Positions 23,401 to 34,090 of a DNA stretch of 64,000 bases are shown here, piece by piece. How positions within the stretch are numbered: position 1 is the first letter of the stretch; the number at the start of each line of letters is the position of its first letter. The DNA is taken from NCBI RefSeq assembly GCF_026151205.1, contig NC_087072.1:21170103-21234102 (forward strand), read 5' to 3'. The translations under genes were made by a program, and so were the position numbers. Below the pieces are notes generated by a model that did no database searches, had not been told where the DNA came from, and saw nothing but the letters and a program-made list of their open reading frames with translations. The stretch comes from Bolinopsis microptera. Lineage: Eukaryota > Ctenophora > Tentaculata > Lobata > Bolinopsidae.

Positions 23401-25835
23401 GTTTCCAACCATGAAACCCTGGCCCCTGATGATACCCCCTGAGTCTAATTAGTGGTCGTACACCCTATTAGTTTCAGGTCTGGAGGGTTGTTGAATTAGG
23501 GGGCCTGTCAGTGGTGCTCCGGAGCTACTAAAACTAATTGAATTACCCCTGATCAGGTGCAGGGTAAGGAGCGGTTCTACGTACAACTGCCCTGTGACGA
23601 GGCCCACCTGCTGCATCCCACCTCCGGGGAGGAAGCCTGCATGAGTCAGAAACTTCACCCTGCTATCATAGGTTAGTTACTTCACCTACATGTTTGTATT
23701 AACAAGATGTTTATCAAATATATCTACAGATGTTTACAAATGTTTACAAGATGTTTATAAACTGTTTGTTAAACATCCTCGGGCACCTTGTTTCTAATAA
23801 TAACAGCAGCAATTTAGTACTTAAGAACGACGTACCCTTACTTATAAAACCCACGGTTTTATAGAGTTCAATGTTTAGACCTGATTAAAGAAGCACTGGA
23901 TTATCATTTATGAAAGTTGCCCGCATTAGTATAAGTAGATTTTAAGGACCTTAATTCTGAGGTGCAATCAAACATAATATAATAGTTGAGATATTCTTAT
24001 CGAAACCACGGCGTCTCTAACAGAATTACGGGAGAAATGTAACAGAAACATAGGTTTTATTTGTCTGATCGTTATCCTGTCCCCTCAGATAAGATCTACG
24101 AGTTAGTAAACAGCGGGTTACAAGAGGTGAACCAGATCAAGGAGAACCTGCACAGCTTTGTGGAGAGGGAGTTCTCGTTGGGAGCTTCAAAAGAGGAACT
24201 GTCAGCTATCCTGGACCAGAATAACAGAGCATACTACCCTACCAGTCACGATATTCGCAATCACATGGTAGGTATTATTTCCAGGAGGGACCTTAGGTAA
24301 CGGGTTAAATAATGTATATCTGTAGGATGGGTTAAGATTTTAAATAAGACCCCCTTCAAATGAAGATGATAGTTGACCCGACCTCCGCAGTATCACGCTA
24401 ACCAGCAACTCCAGAAGAAGAGACGCCCAACCAGTCAGGGTGTGGAGGTGGACTACCCTAAAAAGAGGAGAGCTCTAGTGAGCAGTGGAGACAACGCCCA
24501 GGCCTTCACCACCACCGCTCCAGTACCAACAACCCAGGCTGACTTCAACGACATCTTCAGAAAAGGTGATCTACTTTGCCGGTTGAAAAGTACACTCGTG
24601 CTTTTTGAACATCAATCTCCAGGTTTTAGTGAACACTGACAAACCCTGGACAAAATCAGTCACACACATTGAAATCTTCTCCTAAAATGATTGATATACA
24701 TTAAAAACTTTTACAAAATAAGTCATATATATCAAAAAGCTTTACTAAAATGAGTGATATTTATTAAAAACTTCTCCTAAAATGAGGGAGTTATATAATT
24801 AAAGTAATGACTTCATCTTTCCAGCAGGTCTTGACCCGGCCCTCTCACCAAGCAGCTTGATAAACTCCAGACCCTACGGAATAGCGCCCCCGAAGATGGA
24901 GACCAAACCATTCTCCTACTCCACAGCAGCTACTAATCCCCTCGAGCAGGCCGGGATAGAGTCAGGTAAGCTGATATTTCATGCTCCTTTCGCGCACCTA
25001 CAGTTCAAAATATATCACATTTCCTGCATCACTTTTATCCCAGAAAGCCAGTTTAGCCGCGACTATAAACCACATTTTCTCCAGGCCTGATTTTGGACCA
25101 GTCGAGATTGAAACCTGAGCCCATGTATCTGGAGAACAACTTCGCGTGCTCCCAACTCAGTGTCCAGTGTTCTGTTAACTCAGACAGTGCCTTTAAGACC
25201 TACCACCAGGAACCTAGCATCATGCCTACTATTGGTACGGTGATAGGAGGAGCTAGTCACCTTGCTGATTATGGAGCTCTGGAGTACGCTCAGGCTTACA
25301 ACCCTGTTACTGCTGGATACAATCCTGGTGAGCATAGACTTTTAGTTTCTTTGTGTTTCGTATTGTTATAATGGGAAATTATCGCTATCAGACCGCTAAT
25401 GTTAAAAGCACATACACAATGTATCGTTATAATAATAGCCTCATATTGTACAGGGTGGTCCACAATTAACTATACGCAGATAATAATTGTTCTAGAAAGT
25501 GCCCATTGTAATATCAATGTTCTAACATTAACTGGTAATACAATTTAACGGGCTATAAGCTGACTCCCTGACCTCGTACCTCCGCAGATACAAGCTACTA
25601 CACAGGGAACTACCTGGACGAAACCTCCAGTTACCTAAACACCCTGAACAACACCACCAATAACTACATGAACTCACCCACTCTGAGTCACGTGACCACG
25701 GAGCCTATCCAGACCTTCATCACAGACCCGTTCAGCTCGTGCGCTAAGAGTGGGATGGGGTCCCCCGCCAGCTACTACAGCAAGACACTGGGTCCTTGTA
25801 CAGAGGTTATTAAAGCTAGCATGGACTTGATATGA
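14483..25835 (+). CDS. CARF/ALS2CR8-family (calcium-responsive) transcription factor, about 10 exons
   Basis: Predicted exons are 14483-14547, 21724-21938, 22086-22258, 22619-22804, 23557-23671, 24089-24267, 24391-24565, 24828-24965, 25085-25327 and 25588-25835, all with GT..AG borders and consistent phases (578 aa). Family motifs appear in the expected order: LLWQS then PMVPFDGVPFLICG and ECQYGPKRDARRRKP; CPATITVRRIVRFPD; RFYVQLPCDEAHLLHP; KLHPAIIDKIYELV with FVEREFS; and YYPTSHDIRNHM followed by basic LQKKRRP. These align with the DNA-binding region of vertebrate CARF, a nuclear factor that activates genes in response to calcium. The remaining C-terminus is Ser/Thr/Asn/Tyr-rich and resembles an activation region. 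Exon 1 is inferred from phase and promoter context; translation could instead start at 21734. The acceptor of exon 5 could also be at 23563 (two codons shorter). Exons 2-10 are well supported; the first exon is less so. Confidence 0.85.
15800..15884. repeat. 11-bp tandem repeat CATCATACTAC
   Basis: About seven copies of CATCATACTAC with small variants at both ends. Confidence 0.95.
18806..18868. repeat. Hairpin with GTGTTTAGTGA arms
   Basis: ACAGTGTTTAGTGA at the left pairs with TCACTAAACACT, followed by an overlapping third inverted copy (CAGTGTTTAGTAAACACTG). The segment can form alternative stem-loops. It is immediately followed by another hairpin. Confidence 0.8.
18880..18933. repeat. 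21-bp-arm hairpin
   Basis: The left arm begins GACCAAAACT and the right arm ends AGTTTTGGTC, with one two-base mismatch, around a loop that contains the palindrome GCCGTACGGC. Confidence 0.88.
19641..19660. promoter_or_regulatory. Pair of TCACGTGAC E-boxes before alternative CARF exon 1b
   Basis: CACGTG at 19641 and 19655, both within TCACGTGACC, about 120-140 bp upstream of the ATG at 19779. This repeats the arrangement before exon 1a. Confidence 0.5.
19779..19807 (+). CDS. Candidate alternative first coding exon (1b) of the CARF-like gene
   Basis: An ATG-initiated 29-bp exon encodes MLLQHSPDL plus two bases and ends at AG|GTAATT in phase 2, the phase needed to join exon 2 at 21724. It would replace the N-terminal 21 residues encoded by exon 1a. 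It is supported by frame, a GT donor and upstream E-boxes only. A 29-bp exon could arise by chance. Confidence 0.4.
20088..20190. repeat. Irregular tandem repeat (GAGACAA..GGGTTGCTA)
   Basis: About four diverged copies of a 25-27 bp unit combining GAGACAAAGTG and TTGCTA words. Confidence 0.7.
20429..20464. repeat. 7-bp tandem repeat AAGTATT, 5 copies
   Basis: A perfect AAGTATT array, the last copy ending in TTT. Confidence 0.95.
24665..24787. repeat. Diverged tandem repeat in CARF intron 7
   Basis: Three to four copies of a unit of about 42 bp built around TAAAAACTTCTCCTAAAATGA, with internal variation. Confidence 0.7.
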
Positions 25836-26457
25836 GCACATTGAGACTAGATCTGGTCCTTCAGATAGCTGCAAGTTCTGGGATAGAGACTGAACTTATG
25901 TAGATCTAGCAGACAAGCGGACATGCGCACTTTCTTCACTCGTCTTCTCAGTTCCATTCTTTGAGATTACTTTGGATATATAAAGTATTTGATATTTGAT
26001 ATTTATTCTGGTGCATTATGCCGATTATTTGATTAAGATATAATGAATAATATGGTCGAATTTAAATGGATTCTACAAAATGAGAATTGTGGTGCACCTC
26101 TTGTTAAACCTTCCATACTTAGTTCACAACAAAACATGCACAGAATATTGGATTTAGAGTTTCAGTTTTTTAAATTTGTGAATGTGAATTGTTTATTGAT
26201 ATTTATTTAAAAAACGTTGCAATGATAATTTATATTTATTGCTCATCAATTTTCTCTGAATTTGGAAAGTTTCATTGTCAACAATTAATAGGTATGACAG
26301 TTTCTAAAACTAAACTAGGAATAATTGACCAGTTCAGATTTCTTGAGATTAAAGTATAAACTGAAAGTTTAGGCTATTGATAGGTAATTGAAACGTAAAC
26401 TATTGACTGAAAACACTAGAGATTTTAGAAATCGGTTGCGATATTCACGGAGTGAAA
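25836..26457. other. Intergenic between convergent CARF-like and protease genes
   Basis: This is the 3' UTR of the CARF-like gene followed by AT-rich spacer. No AATAAA close to the CARF stop was found on the plus strand. No other gene was recognised. Confidence 0.5.
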
Positions 26458-26463
26458 TTTATT
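26458..26463 (-). promoter_or_regulatory. Polyadenylation signal of protease copy 1
   Basis: TTTATT on the plus strand (AATAAA on the minus strand) lies about 81 bp beyond the stop codon of the minus-strand protease gene. Confidence 0.6.
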
Positions 26464-26543
26464 TGAACAAAAGTAAAACATGTTAGTACTAAGGGTATAA
26501 CTCCATACAACAACAAACAACAAACAAAATGTCCTTAAATATT

Positions 26544-27929
26544 CTAATTTAATATTTGTACAGATTGGAAGTCGAAAGTAACTTTACCATCTTCTGGTTT
26601 GATTATCTTATAGTCCCCATAGTAATCATCTTCGACGAACAGTTTCCAGGATCCTATTTCCACCTGAGCCGCTTTTCCGTAGTAGCTGAATTCGAACTGA
26701 CTAAACTCTTCAGCTGAGGCGTACAAAACTCGCCTCTTCCCTTCATCGTCGTAGATAGTTACCTTGCCCTTGATGAAGCACTGAGCGGCAGTTCCCGCGT
26801 AGTTTGAATCATAACAGCAGCCTCTAGCCTGACAGACCTCCTGGTTCAGGTTGGCACTGGAATCACATGGTGTGCGCTCCGAGGGATGGGTGTCCGTACA
26901 AATCTCCCAATTCTCGTTAGGCCTCCACTCGATAGTTTTTCTGGAACTAGAGATGGAACAGAGGTTCTCCCAACCTCTGGAGAAGTAGACGTAACCACTG
27001 TAACCCCACAGACTCCCCCAACTGTTCTTCACGTACCAGTAATCTTTCTCATATCCAGCTGCCACCACGGCATGATTAGTGGTAGGGTTTGTCCCACACC
27101 CTGTCCCTCTGTAGGTGCCGGTAGTGTAGAAAGGTAAAGCCCAGGAGCTGTATATGTACACCACTACGGGTCCCTCTGTAGCTAGAGCGTGTTGTAACCC
27201 TGCATCATTCCTCGTCCTATACCGGGCAAGGTGAGCGTAGGGCTTGGCTCTGCGCAGACCATTGGAGTGAGGGGTCTTCAACTCTGTGCATTCGCGGTCA
27301 TTACCTTTGTAGGGATTATCCTTCCTAAGCGGGAGATAGCCGTAATCATTAGATTTGGATATAGGACTCTCGGATCCAGCAAAGGAAATGGCAGTGTCAC
27401 TCCATCCTCCATTACAACCATCTCTACCAATGTCTTCGAAGGTACAGTCCAGTAACGTTTGCTCGGAGAAATCCCGGAATTCCCCGTGTTCCTTTAGATG
27501 CATACCCTCTATGGCCCCAATGGCAGCAAACGCCCAACAACTTCCGCAGGCCCACTGGTTCTTTGCCGGACCCATGTCCCAATATTGCTTCTCAGGATTA
27601 GTGGGGTCTAGTGGACTCGGATCGATTTCTAAGTTCGACTCTAATGCAGTGTCGTTTTTGTTTATCCCAGTGAAGGCAGCCTTCTCCTCATCAGTCATAT
27701 CTGCAAACAGTGTGAACCCAGCCACCCAATCACTCTGGATAGAGTTTATGTATTCGATAGTCTGAGCAGACTTCTTGAACTGACGGAATCGGGCCAGTTC
27801 ATTTCTGAGTCCACCTCCGTAAATTTTGTCGAAAGTTACTTTCCAATCCTTGAAGGTTTGACGTAGATCTTGGTCTGCGGAAGCAGCCAGGACTGAAAAA
27901 CAGACTAATCCTAAAACGATGAATCTCAT
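26544..27929 (-). CDS. Secreted papain-like cysteine protease with trefoil and beta/gamma-crystallin-like domains (copy 1)
   Basis: A single-exon 461-aa ORF. Domains in order: signal peptide (1-18), I29 inhibitor propeptide (about 22-90), peptidase C1A (about 112-335), P-type trefoil (about 344-385) and a beta/gamma-crystallin-like domain (about 388-461). The catalytic triad is intact: Cys131 in CGSCWAFA, His286 in NHAVVAAGY, Asn302 in KNSWGSLWGY; the oxyanion Gln is Gln125. The usual Gly after that Gln is Trp (NQWACGSCW). The trefoil shows CQARGCCYD and a closing CF. The C-terminal motif GSWKLFVEDDYYGDYKIIKP resembles the crystallin Greek-key signature (G.W.LY....Y.G....L.PG). The protein is expected to be secreted or lysosomal, with the extra domains possibly anchoring it to mucus or glycans (inference). 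It is the first of five related copies. Its upstream 540 bp is duplicated with copy 2. Confidence 0.92.
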   Translation of the reverse strand: MRFIVLGLVCFSVLAASADQDLRQTFKDWKVTFDKIYGGGLRNELARFRQFKKSAQTIEYINSIQSDWVAGFTLFADMTDEEKAAFTGINKNDTALESNLEIDPSPLDPTNPEKQYWDMGPAKNQWACGSCWAFAAIGAIEGMHLKEHGEFRDFSEQTLLDCTFEDIGRDGCNGGWSDTAISFAGSESPISKSNDYGYLPLRKDNPYKGNDRECTELKTPHSNGLRRAKPYAHLARYRTRNDAGLQHALATEGPVVVYIYSSWALPFYTTGTYRGTGCGTNPTTNHAVVAAGYEKDYWYVKNSWGSLWGYSGYVYFSRGWENLCSISSSRKTIEWRPNENWEICTDTHPSERTPCDSSANLNQEVCQARGCCYDSNYAGTAAQCFIKGKVTIYDDEGKRRVLYASAEEFSQFEFSYYGKAAQVEIGSWKLFVEDDYYGDYKIIKPEDGKVTFDFQSVQILN

Positions 27930-28474
27930 AACAGAGCGATTTGTAGTTGACCGAAAATAAAAATAAAATCTCCTGAACTGTTTAAATCTGACAGAATTGA
28001 GACAGAATTGAATTAAGGGACTTAAAGTTGTGAACTTTGAAATAACCTAATAAAACACCAGGGGGCCAGGTTAGCTGAGGAGAAAACTGAAGTCTCACCT
28101 GGTAACGTAACAGACTAATTGATGTTAAACAGATTTAAAAACTGTATGAAATAAGTAAGAATGTCCCAATTAAAAGATTAAACCAGACTTCACTGCAAAG
28201 TAAGCTTACTAACCAACTAATTTTACTATTATGCTGATACTGTACGCGATAAACATGATACAGCTAACGATTAAAACCTTTTGAAGCTGTACAGTATGTG
28301 ATTGTTGTCGGTTAGGGATCGGGTTAGAGTTGGAGGTTTTGGTTTGTTTGTCAAGTTAGTCACGTGATAACGACCGTACAGTGATTAATCGCTTTTCTCC
28401 AACAAGGTGGGCTACCTTTCAAATTTCTCTTACAAAGATGAAAGAAGTTACAATGAACGACTGCATTGAAAAAA
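27930..28474 (-). repeat. Duplicated upstream block of minus-strand protease copy 1
   Basis: This 0.54-kb stretch before the ATG matches 32169-32506 plus 33318-33588 at very high similarity, up to GACTGCATT at 28466. It probably carries the promoter. No TATAAA is at the position used by the plus-strand copies; the nearest AT run is the TTTTATTTTTATTTT about 30 bp upstream of the ATG. Confidence 0.9.
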
Positions 28475-30326
28475 AAATTTTCATTGTAAGGCTTGTGAGA
28501 GAGATTGGCCGATAATTTTCAACTAAAGTTTTGGGGCCTTTCTTATGCACAGGTACTACGATAGCAAATTTCCATTCAGATGGTATCTGACCTATATTAT
28601 AAGAGATTTTAAAAAGGCTCGAGAGTGGGTATGCAATACTATCTCTACAGTTCTTTAAAATTTTGCCATGGATACCATCTGGACAAGCAGCTTTATTAAC
28701 ATTGACATCTTTTAGAATTTTTCGGATTCTACTGGTACTGAACTCAATGTCGTTTACTGAGTCATTACTATAATCAATATCAACATCATAGTTACTCGCT
28801 TCGGAAAACTGTGCGGCAAAATATTCATTGAACATTTCAGCTTGGTCTAAGTGATTGTTTCTGAATCTGCCGTTATAATTTACTGTTCCCGGTATGCGAG
28901 TAGATTTTGATGTCGATTTGACATGTTTCCAGAATTTCTTTGACATAAGAGCTGGATCATCATCATCATTCAAATTTGATATCATTTTTTGGTCGACCAA
29001 ATTTTGAAAATCTTTTCTACATTGTGAGAACTTTTCATAGTCCTCGGCTAGGCATGATCTTTTCGATTTGACTCGTAGTTTTTCTTTTTTGAGACACAGC
29101 TGATAAGTGTCAGAGTCAAACCAGGGCGGCTGATCCTTATCTGATATCGTAATAGTTGGGATTCGGTTGTGTATGTGATGGAACAGGATTTTCTTAAAAC
29201 GGAACCATCCTGTTTCTGCATCACAGTTAAGGTGATCATCCCATCTAACTGATTTCAGATCATTGTTCAGGCCGATCCAGTCTGCTTTTTTGTAATTTAA
29301 GATTTTTCGTTTGATGACCTTCTTTCTAAACTTCATTTTAGCACTAAAAGTTATTCCAAAGTGATCTGAGGAGCATATCTCATTTTTCCCCAGGACTACC
29401 AAATTTTCAACAACACTTATCATATTACAGAAGAGAAGATCGAGGACCTTCCCTTTATCATGAGTGGGTTGGTTTATCATTTGTGTTAAGCCTAGGTCAT
29501 TAAACAGATCTATAAAACGGCCACCAAGAAGTGTGGGGGACACACCGTCTGACCAGTTAACTTCAGGTAGATTGAAGTCCCCAACTACAAAGTGGGCCTT
29601 AAACTTTCTTCGGCTTACCACATTTCTGAGGTGTTTCTCAATTTCATTAAAATTATTTTCACCAAGGGTGCCAACTCTATAGCAGGCAGTTATGCAGTAG
29701 CATGTGTTGTTTGATTTTAGGCTGACTGAGATCATTTCAGCCCTAGAGCTGACATCAATCTTGTCATTTTCAATACTGATGCCAGTCTTGACTGCAATAA
29801 GGACTCCACCCCCCTTCCTTCGAAACTTATTTGGGTTATCAGGATCCGGGGGGTGGGATCTTTTGGATCTATCCTTCCGATATATCTTGTAGATGCTATC
29901 AGGGAGGATCTCATTTTCCAGGTGCTCTTTTGAAAGCCAAGTCTCAGTCAGAACAATAACATCAGGCTTGTCTTCATAGATCTTAGATTGGAGCTCTAGT
30001 AGTTTACCAGCATCAAGCGGCATGTTTTTAGATGCTAGGCCACTAAAGGGGACAAGCCCTCTCAAATTTTGGTACATTACCTTTAGATGACTGAGGTTAT
30101 TGTTATCAACTGGACCTGGGTTAAGTATGCTTGTATTGCAGATAACAAGCAAAACTAAGTTCAGAATGGTCGTCCAGATGGTGAACATGTTACTTAGGAA
30201 CTGATGTCCACTACACTTAGCGGAAGAGTAACGTCTGGGACAACCATACTTCACTATCCATAGGGCTATTCCATTTTGTTTCTTTGAATAGATGATCATT
30301 AGGACTACAAGATTTGCACTGTTCAT
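28471..30326 (-). mobile_element. Truncated LINE: AP endonuclease plus start of reverse transcriptase
   Basis: A 635-codon minus-strand ORF. The endonuclease domain shows NLRG near the start, LTETWL, GGGVLIAV, GDFNLPEVNW and SSDHFGI, the order seen in APE-type non-LTR elements (CR1/L2/jockey-like). It continues into the reverse transcriptase fingers region (ACPDGIHGKILK, IPSEWKFAIVVPVHKKG, NYRPISLTS) and then stops abruptly at a run of T on the coding strand. From there the frame runs into the duplicated protease-upstream DNA, so the palm with its catalytic Asp pair is missing. The 3' loss is unusual because LINEs are usually 5'-truncated. It cannot encode an active element. Confidence 0.9.
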
Positions 30327-30874
30327 AAGTCAGTCCCAGTCATTGGTCAGGTGTAGTCCGATCTTGTACGAGCGATGCATACGAAATGTTTATTCTGAGT
30401 ATTCACTTGCTGTTTCAATGGCCCCCGCCAATAACAGACAGATCATATACACATATACAACAATCACTACTCCATAAATCATCTTTAAAATAGCACTTTT
30501 CTCTATAGTGGTAATTGAATCTATATTTAATTTAGCATTGCATTTGACTTTGGGAGAGTATAGACCAATCACTGTTCTGTGTTGTAAAAATGTGACTCCC
30601 ATAAATTAGTTTAAAACTCAAAGTTAGATGGAAACTGGAAAATATGTACTGATTATACTCTGTTAAAGAAGCAAGAAGTTAATGAATTAAAATATTGTCA
30701 ATTAATAAATATGGGAACAAATATGAGAGCATTGTTAAGCTATAATTCTCGTTAAAAAATGAAAGAATTCTCTGAATTTTATAAGTTGAACATGTTACAA
30801 GATGACTACCTAGGTTGGTTAGCAACGCCAATAAGATCTTTGGCTAACACACTGGTTCCAACAGGATTAATATT
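30327..30874. other. Spacer between the LINE fragment and pseudogene copy 2
   Basis: AT-rich with no recognisable gene. It may include the 5' part of the LINE, but no further domain is readable. No homology was seen to the sequence downstream of copy 1. Confidence 0.4.
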
Positions 30875-32168
30875 CTAATTTAATATTTGTACAGATTGGA
30901 AGTCGAAAGTAACTTTACCATCTTCTGGTTTGATTATCTTATAGTCCCCATAGTAATCATCTTCGACGAACAGTTTCCAGGATCCTATTTCCACCTGAGC
31001 CGCTTTTCCGTAGTAGCTGAATTCGAACTGACTAAACTCTTCAGCTGAGGCGTACAAAACTCGCCTCTTCCCTTCATCGTCGTAAATAGTTACCTTGCCC
31101 TTGATGAAGCACTGAGCGGCAGTTCCCGCGTAGTTGGAATCATAACAGCAGCCTCTAGCCTGACAGACCTCCTGGTTCAGGTTGGCACTGGAGTCACATG
31201 GTGTCCGCTCCGAGGGATGGGTGTCTGTACAAATCTTCCATTCATTGTTAGCCCTCCACTCGATAGTTTTTCTGGAACTAGAGATGGAACAGAGGTTCTC
31301 CCAACCTCTGGAGAAGTAGACGTAACCACTGTAACCCCACAGACTCCCCCAACTGTTCTTCACGTACCAGTAATCTTTCTCATATCCAGCTGCCACCACT
31401 GCGTGGTTGTATTGGGGGTTTGTCCCACACCCTGTCCCTCTGTAGGTGCCGGTAGTATAGAAAGGAAGAGCCCAGGAGCTGTATATGTACACCACTACGG
31501 GTCCCTCTGTAGCTAGAGCGTGTTGTAACCCTGCATCATTCCTTGTCCCATACCGGGCAAGGTGAGCGTAGGGCTTGGCTCTGCGCAGACCATTGGAGTG
31601 AGGGGTCTTCAACTCTGTGCATTCGCGGTCATTACCTTTGTAGGGATTATCCTTCCTAAGCGGGAGATAGCCGTAATCATTAGATTTGGATATAGGACTC
31701 TCGGATCCAGCGAAGGAAATTCCCGTGCTCCTTCAGGTGCATACCCTCTATGGCCCCAACAGCAGCAAAAGCCCAACAACTTCCGCAAAACCATTGATTC
31801 TTGACAGGACCCATGTCCCAATATTGCTTTTCGGGATCGGTGGGGTCCAGTGGATTCTGACCGTATTCTACGCTCGGCTCTGATGCGGTGTCGTTCAACT
31901 TCAGCCCGGTGAAGGCAGCCTTCTCCTCATCAGTCATATCTGCAAACAGTGTGAACCCAGCCACCCAATCACTCTGGATAGAGTTTATGTATTCGATAGT
32001 CTGAGCAGACTTCTTGAACTGACGGAATCGGGCCAGTTCATTTCTGAGTCCACCTCCGTAATTCTTGTTGAAAGTTACTTTCCAATCCTTAAAGGTTTGA
32101 CGTAGATCTTGGTCTGCGGTAGCAGCCAGGACTGCAAAACAAACTAATCCTAAAATGATGAATCTCAT
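30875..32168 (-). pseudogene. Cysteine protease copy 2, disrupted by an internal 92-bp deletion
   Basis: Very similar to copy 1 from signal peptide to C-terminus, but 92 bp shorter. Relative to copy 1, the segment just after KEHG is missing: the stretch holding SEQTLLDC and GCNGGW up to ISFAG. The deletion shifts the frame and creates a stop at 31680-31682, about 32 residues after the catalytic Cys. The downstream part (30875 to about 31700) remains open and contains His, Asn, trefoil and crystallin-like regions in another frame. The rest has few changes, so the loss is recent. Its upstream block is duplicated with copy 1 and split by a hAT-like element. Confidence 0.9.
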
Positions 32169-33588
32169 AACAGAGCGATTTGTGAATGAAGTTGATCTGA
32201 AATAAAAATAAAATCTTGTGAACTGTTCAAGTCTGACAGAATTGTGACAGAATTGAATTAAGGGACTTAAAGTTGTGAACTTTGAAATAACCTAATAAAA
32301 CACCAGGGGCCAGGTCAGCTGAGGAGATAACTGAACTCTGAAGTCTCACCTGGTAACGTAACAGACTAATTGATGAGAAATAGATTAAAACCGTTGTAAG
32401 ATAGTAAGTTGTAACATTTATTGTCAAAGATCTGTAAATAACCTTGTCTAAATCAAAAATAAGTAAGAATGAGCCAATTAAAAGATTATACCCGACTTCA
32501 CTGCAACAGGCTTGTCCGCCGTGGCTAAATGGATCGGCGGCGGCGTTTCACTAAAATTACACCGGCGGCGGCGGCGTACGCCGGCGTGAGCCGTGAAATC
32601 AAGGCCAACAAAATTGAGGTCTATGAAATATGAATATGATCATGTACTTAATTTGGGTAATTTAGACTTAACTTCAACAAATGATGTTGGTATATTGTTA
32701 TGGTATTATCTGCTATCAAATAAAAGTTGAAACAAATTGATACAATTATTTTATTTAAGGTAAAATACATAAACAATAAATTATTGCTGAAATCAATGGA
32801 TCTCTCAATATTTTTTGTTGGAAACAAAATCATAGTTTTTAGAACAAAACAGTGTATATTTGAAATTCTTAACATTCATCCTAGATCGCTAACTAGAAAG
32901 AATTAAACCTGCAGCCGACCAGGTTCTTTCAATTTCCGCACTACTGGCAGGTATACAATGCACTATTCTTACTATGTTTGAGAGTATTGGGAAAGTTTTT
33001 TGCCTATCGGCCCAAAATCTTAAAAGTTCGAATTGTAAAATTTCTTCTTCAGTCAAACTTATAAGTAGGTATCTGCTCAGTTCTTCTGATAATCAATATT
33101 GTTAAGTTAGCTAAAGGTGTGTATCATGTGTGTGTTGCCCCTAGCCGCTAATCGCTATCAGTAACACTGATATCTTCAAATGAAGACAGAATTATTTTGA
33201 AGTCAGAAAATGCACGCCGTACGCCGATGTACGCCGGGGTGTATCGGCGGCGTTCGGCGTGGCAAAATCACCCGGCGGCGGCGGCGTTCGGCGGCGGCGG
33301 ACAAGCCTGCACTGCAAAGTAAGCCTACTAACCAACTAATTTTACTATTATGCTGATACTGTACGCGATAAACATGATACAGCTAACGATTAAAACCTTT
33401 TGAAGCTTTGCAGTATGTGATTTTTGTCGGTTAGGGATCGGGTTAGAGTTGGAGGTTTTGGTTTGTTTGTCAAGTTAGTCACGTGATAACGACCATACAG
33501 TGATTAATCGCTTTTCTCCAACAAGGTGGGCTACCTTTCAAATTCCTTTTACAAAGATGAAAGAAGTTACAATGAGCGACTGCATTTA
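32169..33588 (-). repeat. Duplicated upstream block of copy 2, split by a transposon
   Basis: Homologous to 27930-28474; homology runs 32169-32506, is interrupted by 32507-33309, then continues to GACTGCATTT at about 33588. It marks the extent of the duplication that created copies 1 and 2. Confidence 0.9.
32499..33317. mobile_element. 803-bp hAT-like non-autonomous element with CGG-rich subterminal regions
   Basis: Element 32507-33309 has perfect 15-bp inverted ends CAGGCTTGTCCGCCG and an exact 8-bp target duplication CACTGCAA (32499-32506, 33310-33317). The empty site is preserved in the copy 1 block (CACTGCAAAGTAAGC near 28192), which directly confirms the insertion. Inside both ends are arrays of CGGCGG and TACGCCG; the middle is AT-rich with no transposase. 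The 8-bp duplication fits hAT. Confidence 0.95.
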
Positions 33589-33943
33589 AAATGAGATTAT
33601 CGATAATATTACGAAACCATTTCACCGTGATGATTTCTTCTCCAGTACGCGTTTGTTTCGGAATTTCGCTCAGCTGAAACTTTCGGTAATATAATCAGAC
33701 TTTCATATTATGTACAAGTATCTTTGATTTCCGTGGTAGGCTGGTGCAGATGCAAGAACTCAAACAAGAAGAATTGGGTCTTATTACTGCACTCTGCTAT
33801 AAGGTGATCAGCGTGTTTAAATTTAGCTTAACATTCCTGCTTCTTCACTCCCTGTTTCCTGCCACCAGCCACTAATATAGCCACATCGCTAGTATTTATG
33901 AAAATTTGCCTGTCTTAACACGACATACCTGCCGTAAACCAGA

Positions 33944-34090
33944 CAGTTTTATCGACATACCTGGCGTATTAACGAAAGTTAACTGTCGTATTTACAACAG
34001 AACAACAGTAATTGTGGCATGCGTTTACCATTTCGATGTGCTGCGCAGTGAAATGTCTTGAATACGACAGGTATGCTAACAAAACTGCAT
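33944..34090. repeat. Imperfect inverted repeat with GACATACCTG words
   Basis: CAGTTTTATCGACATACCTG on the left is mirrored by CAGGTATGCTAACAAAACTG on the right (16 of 20 positions pair), with extra TACGACA words nearby. It is probably a decayed palindromic element. Confidence 0.45.
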
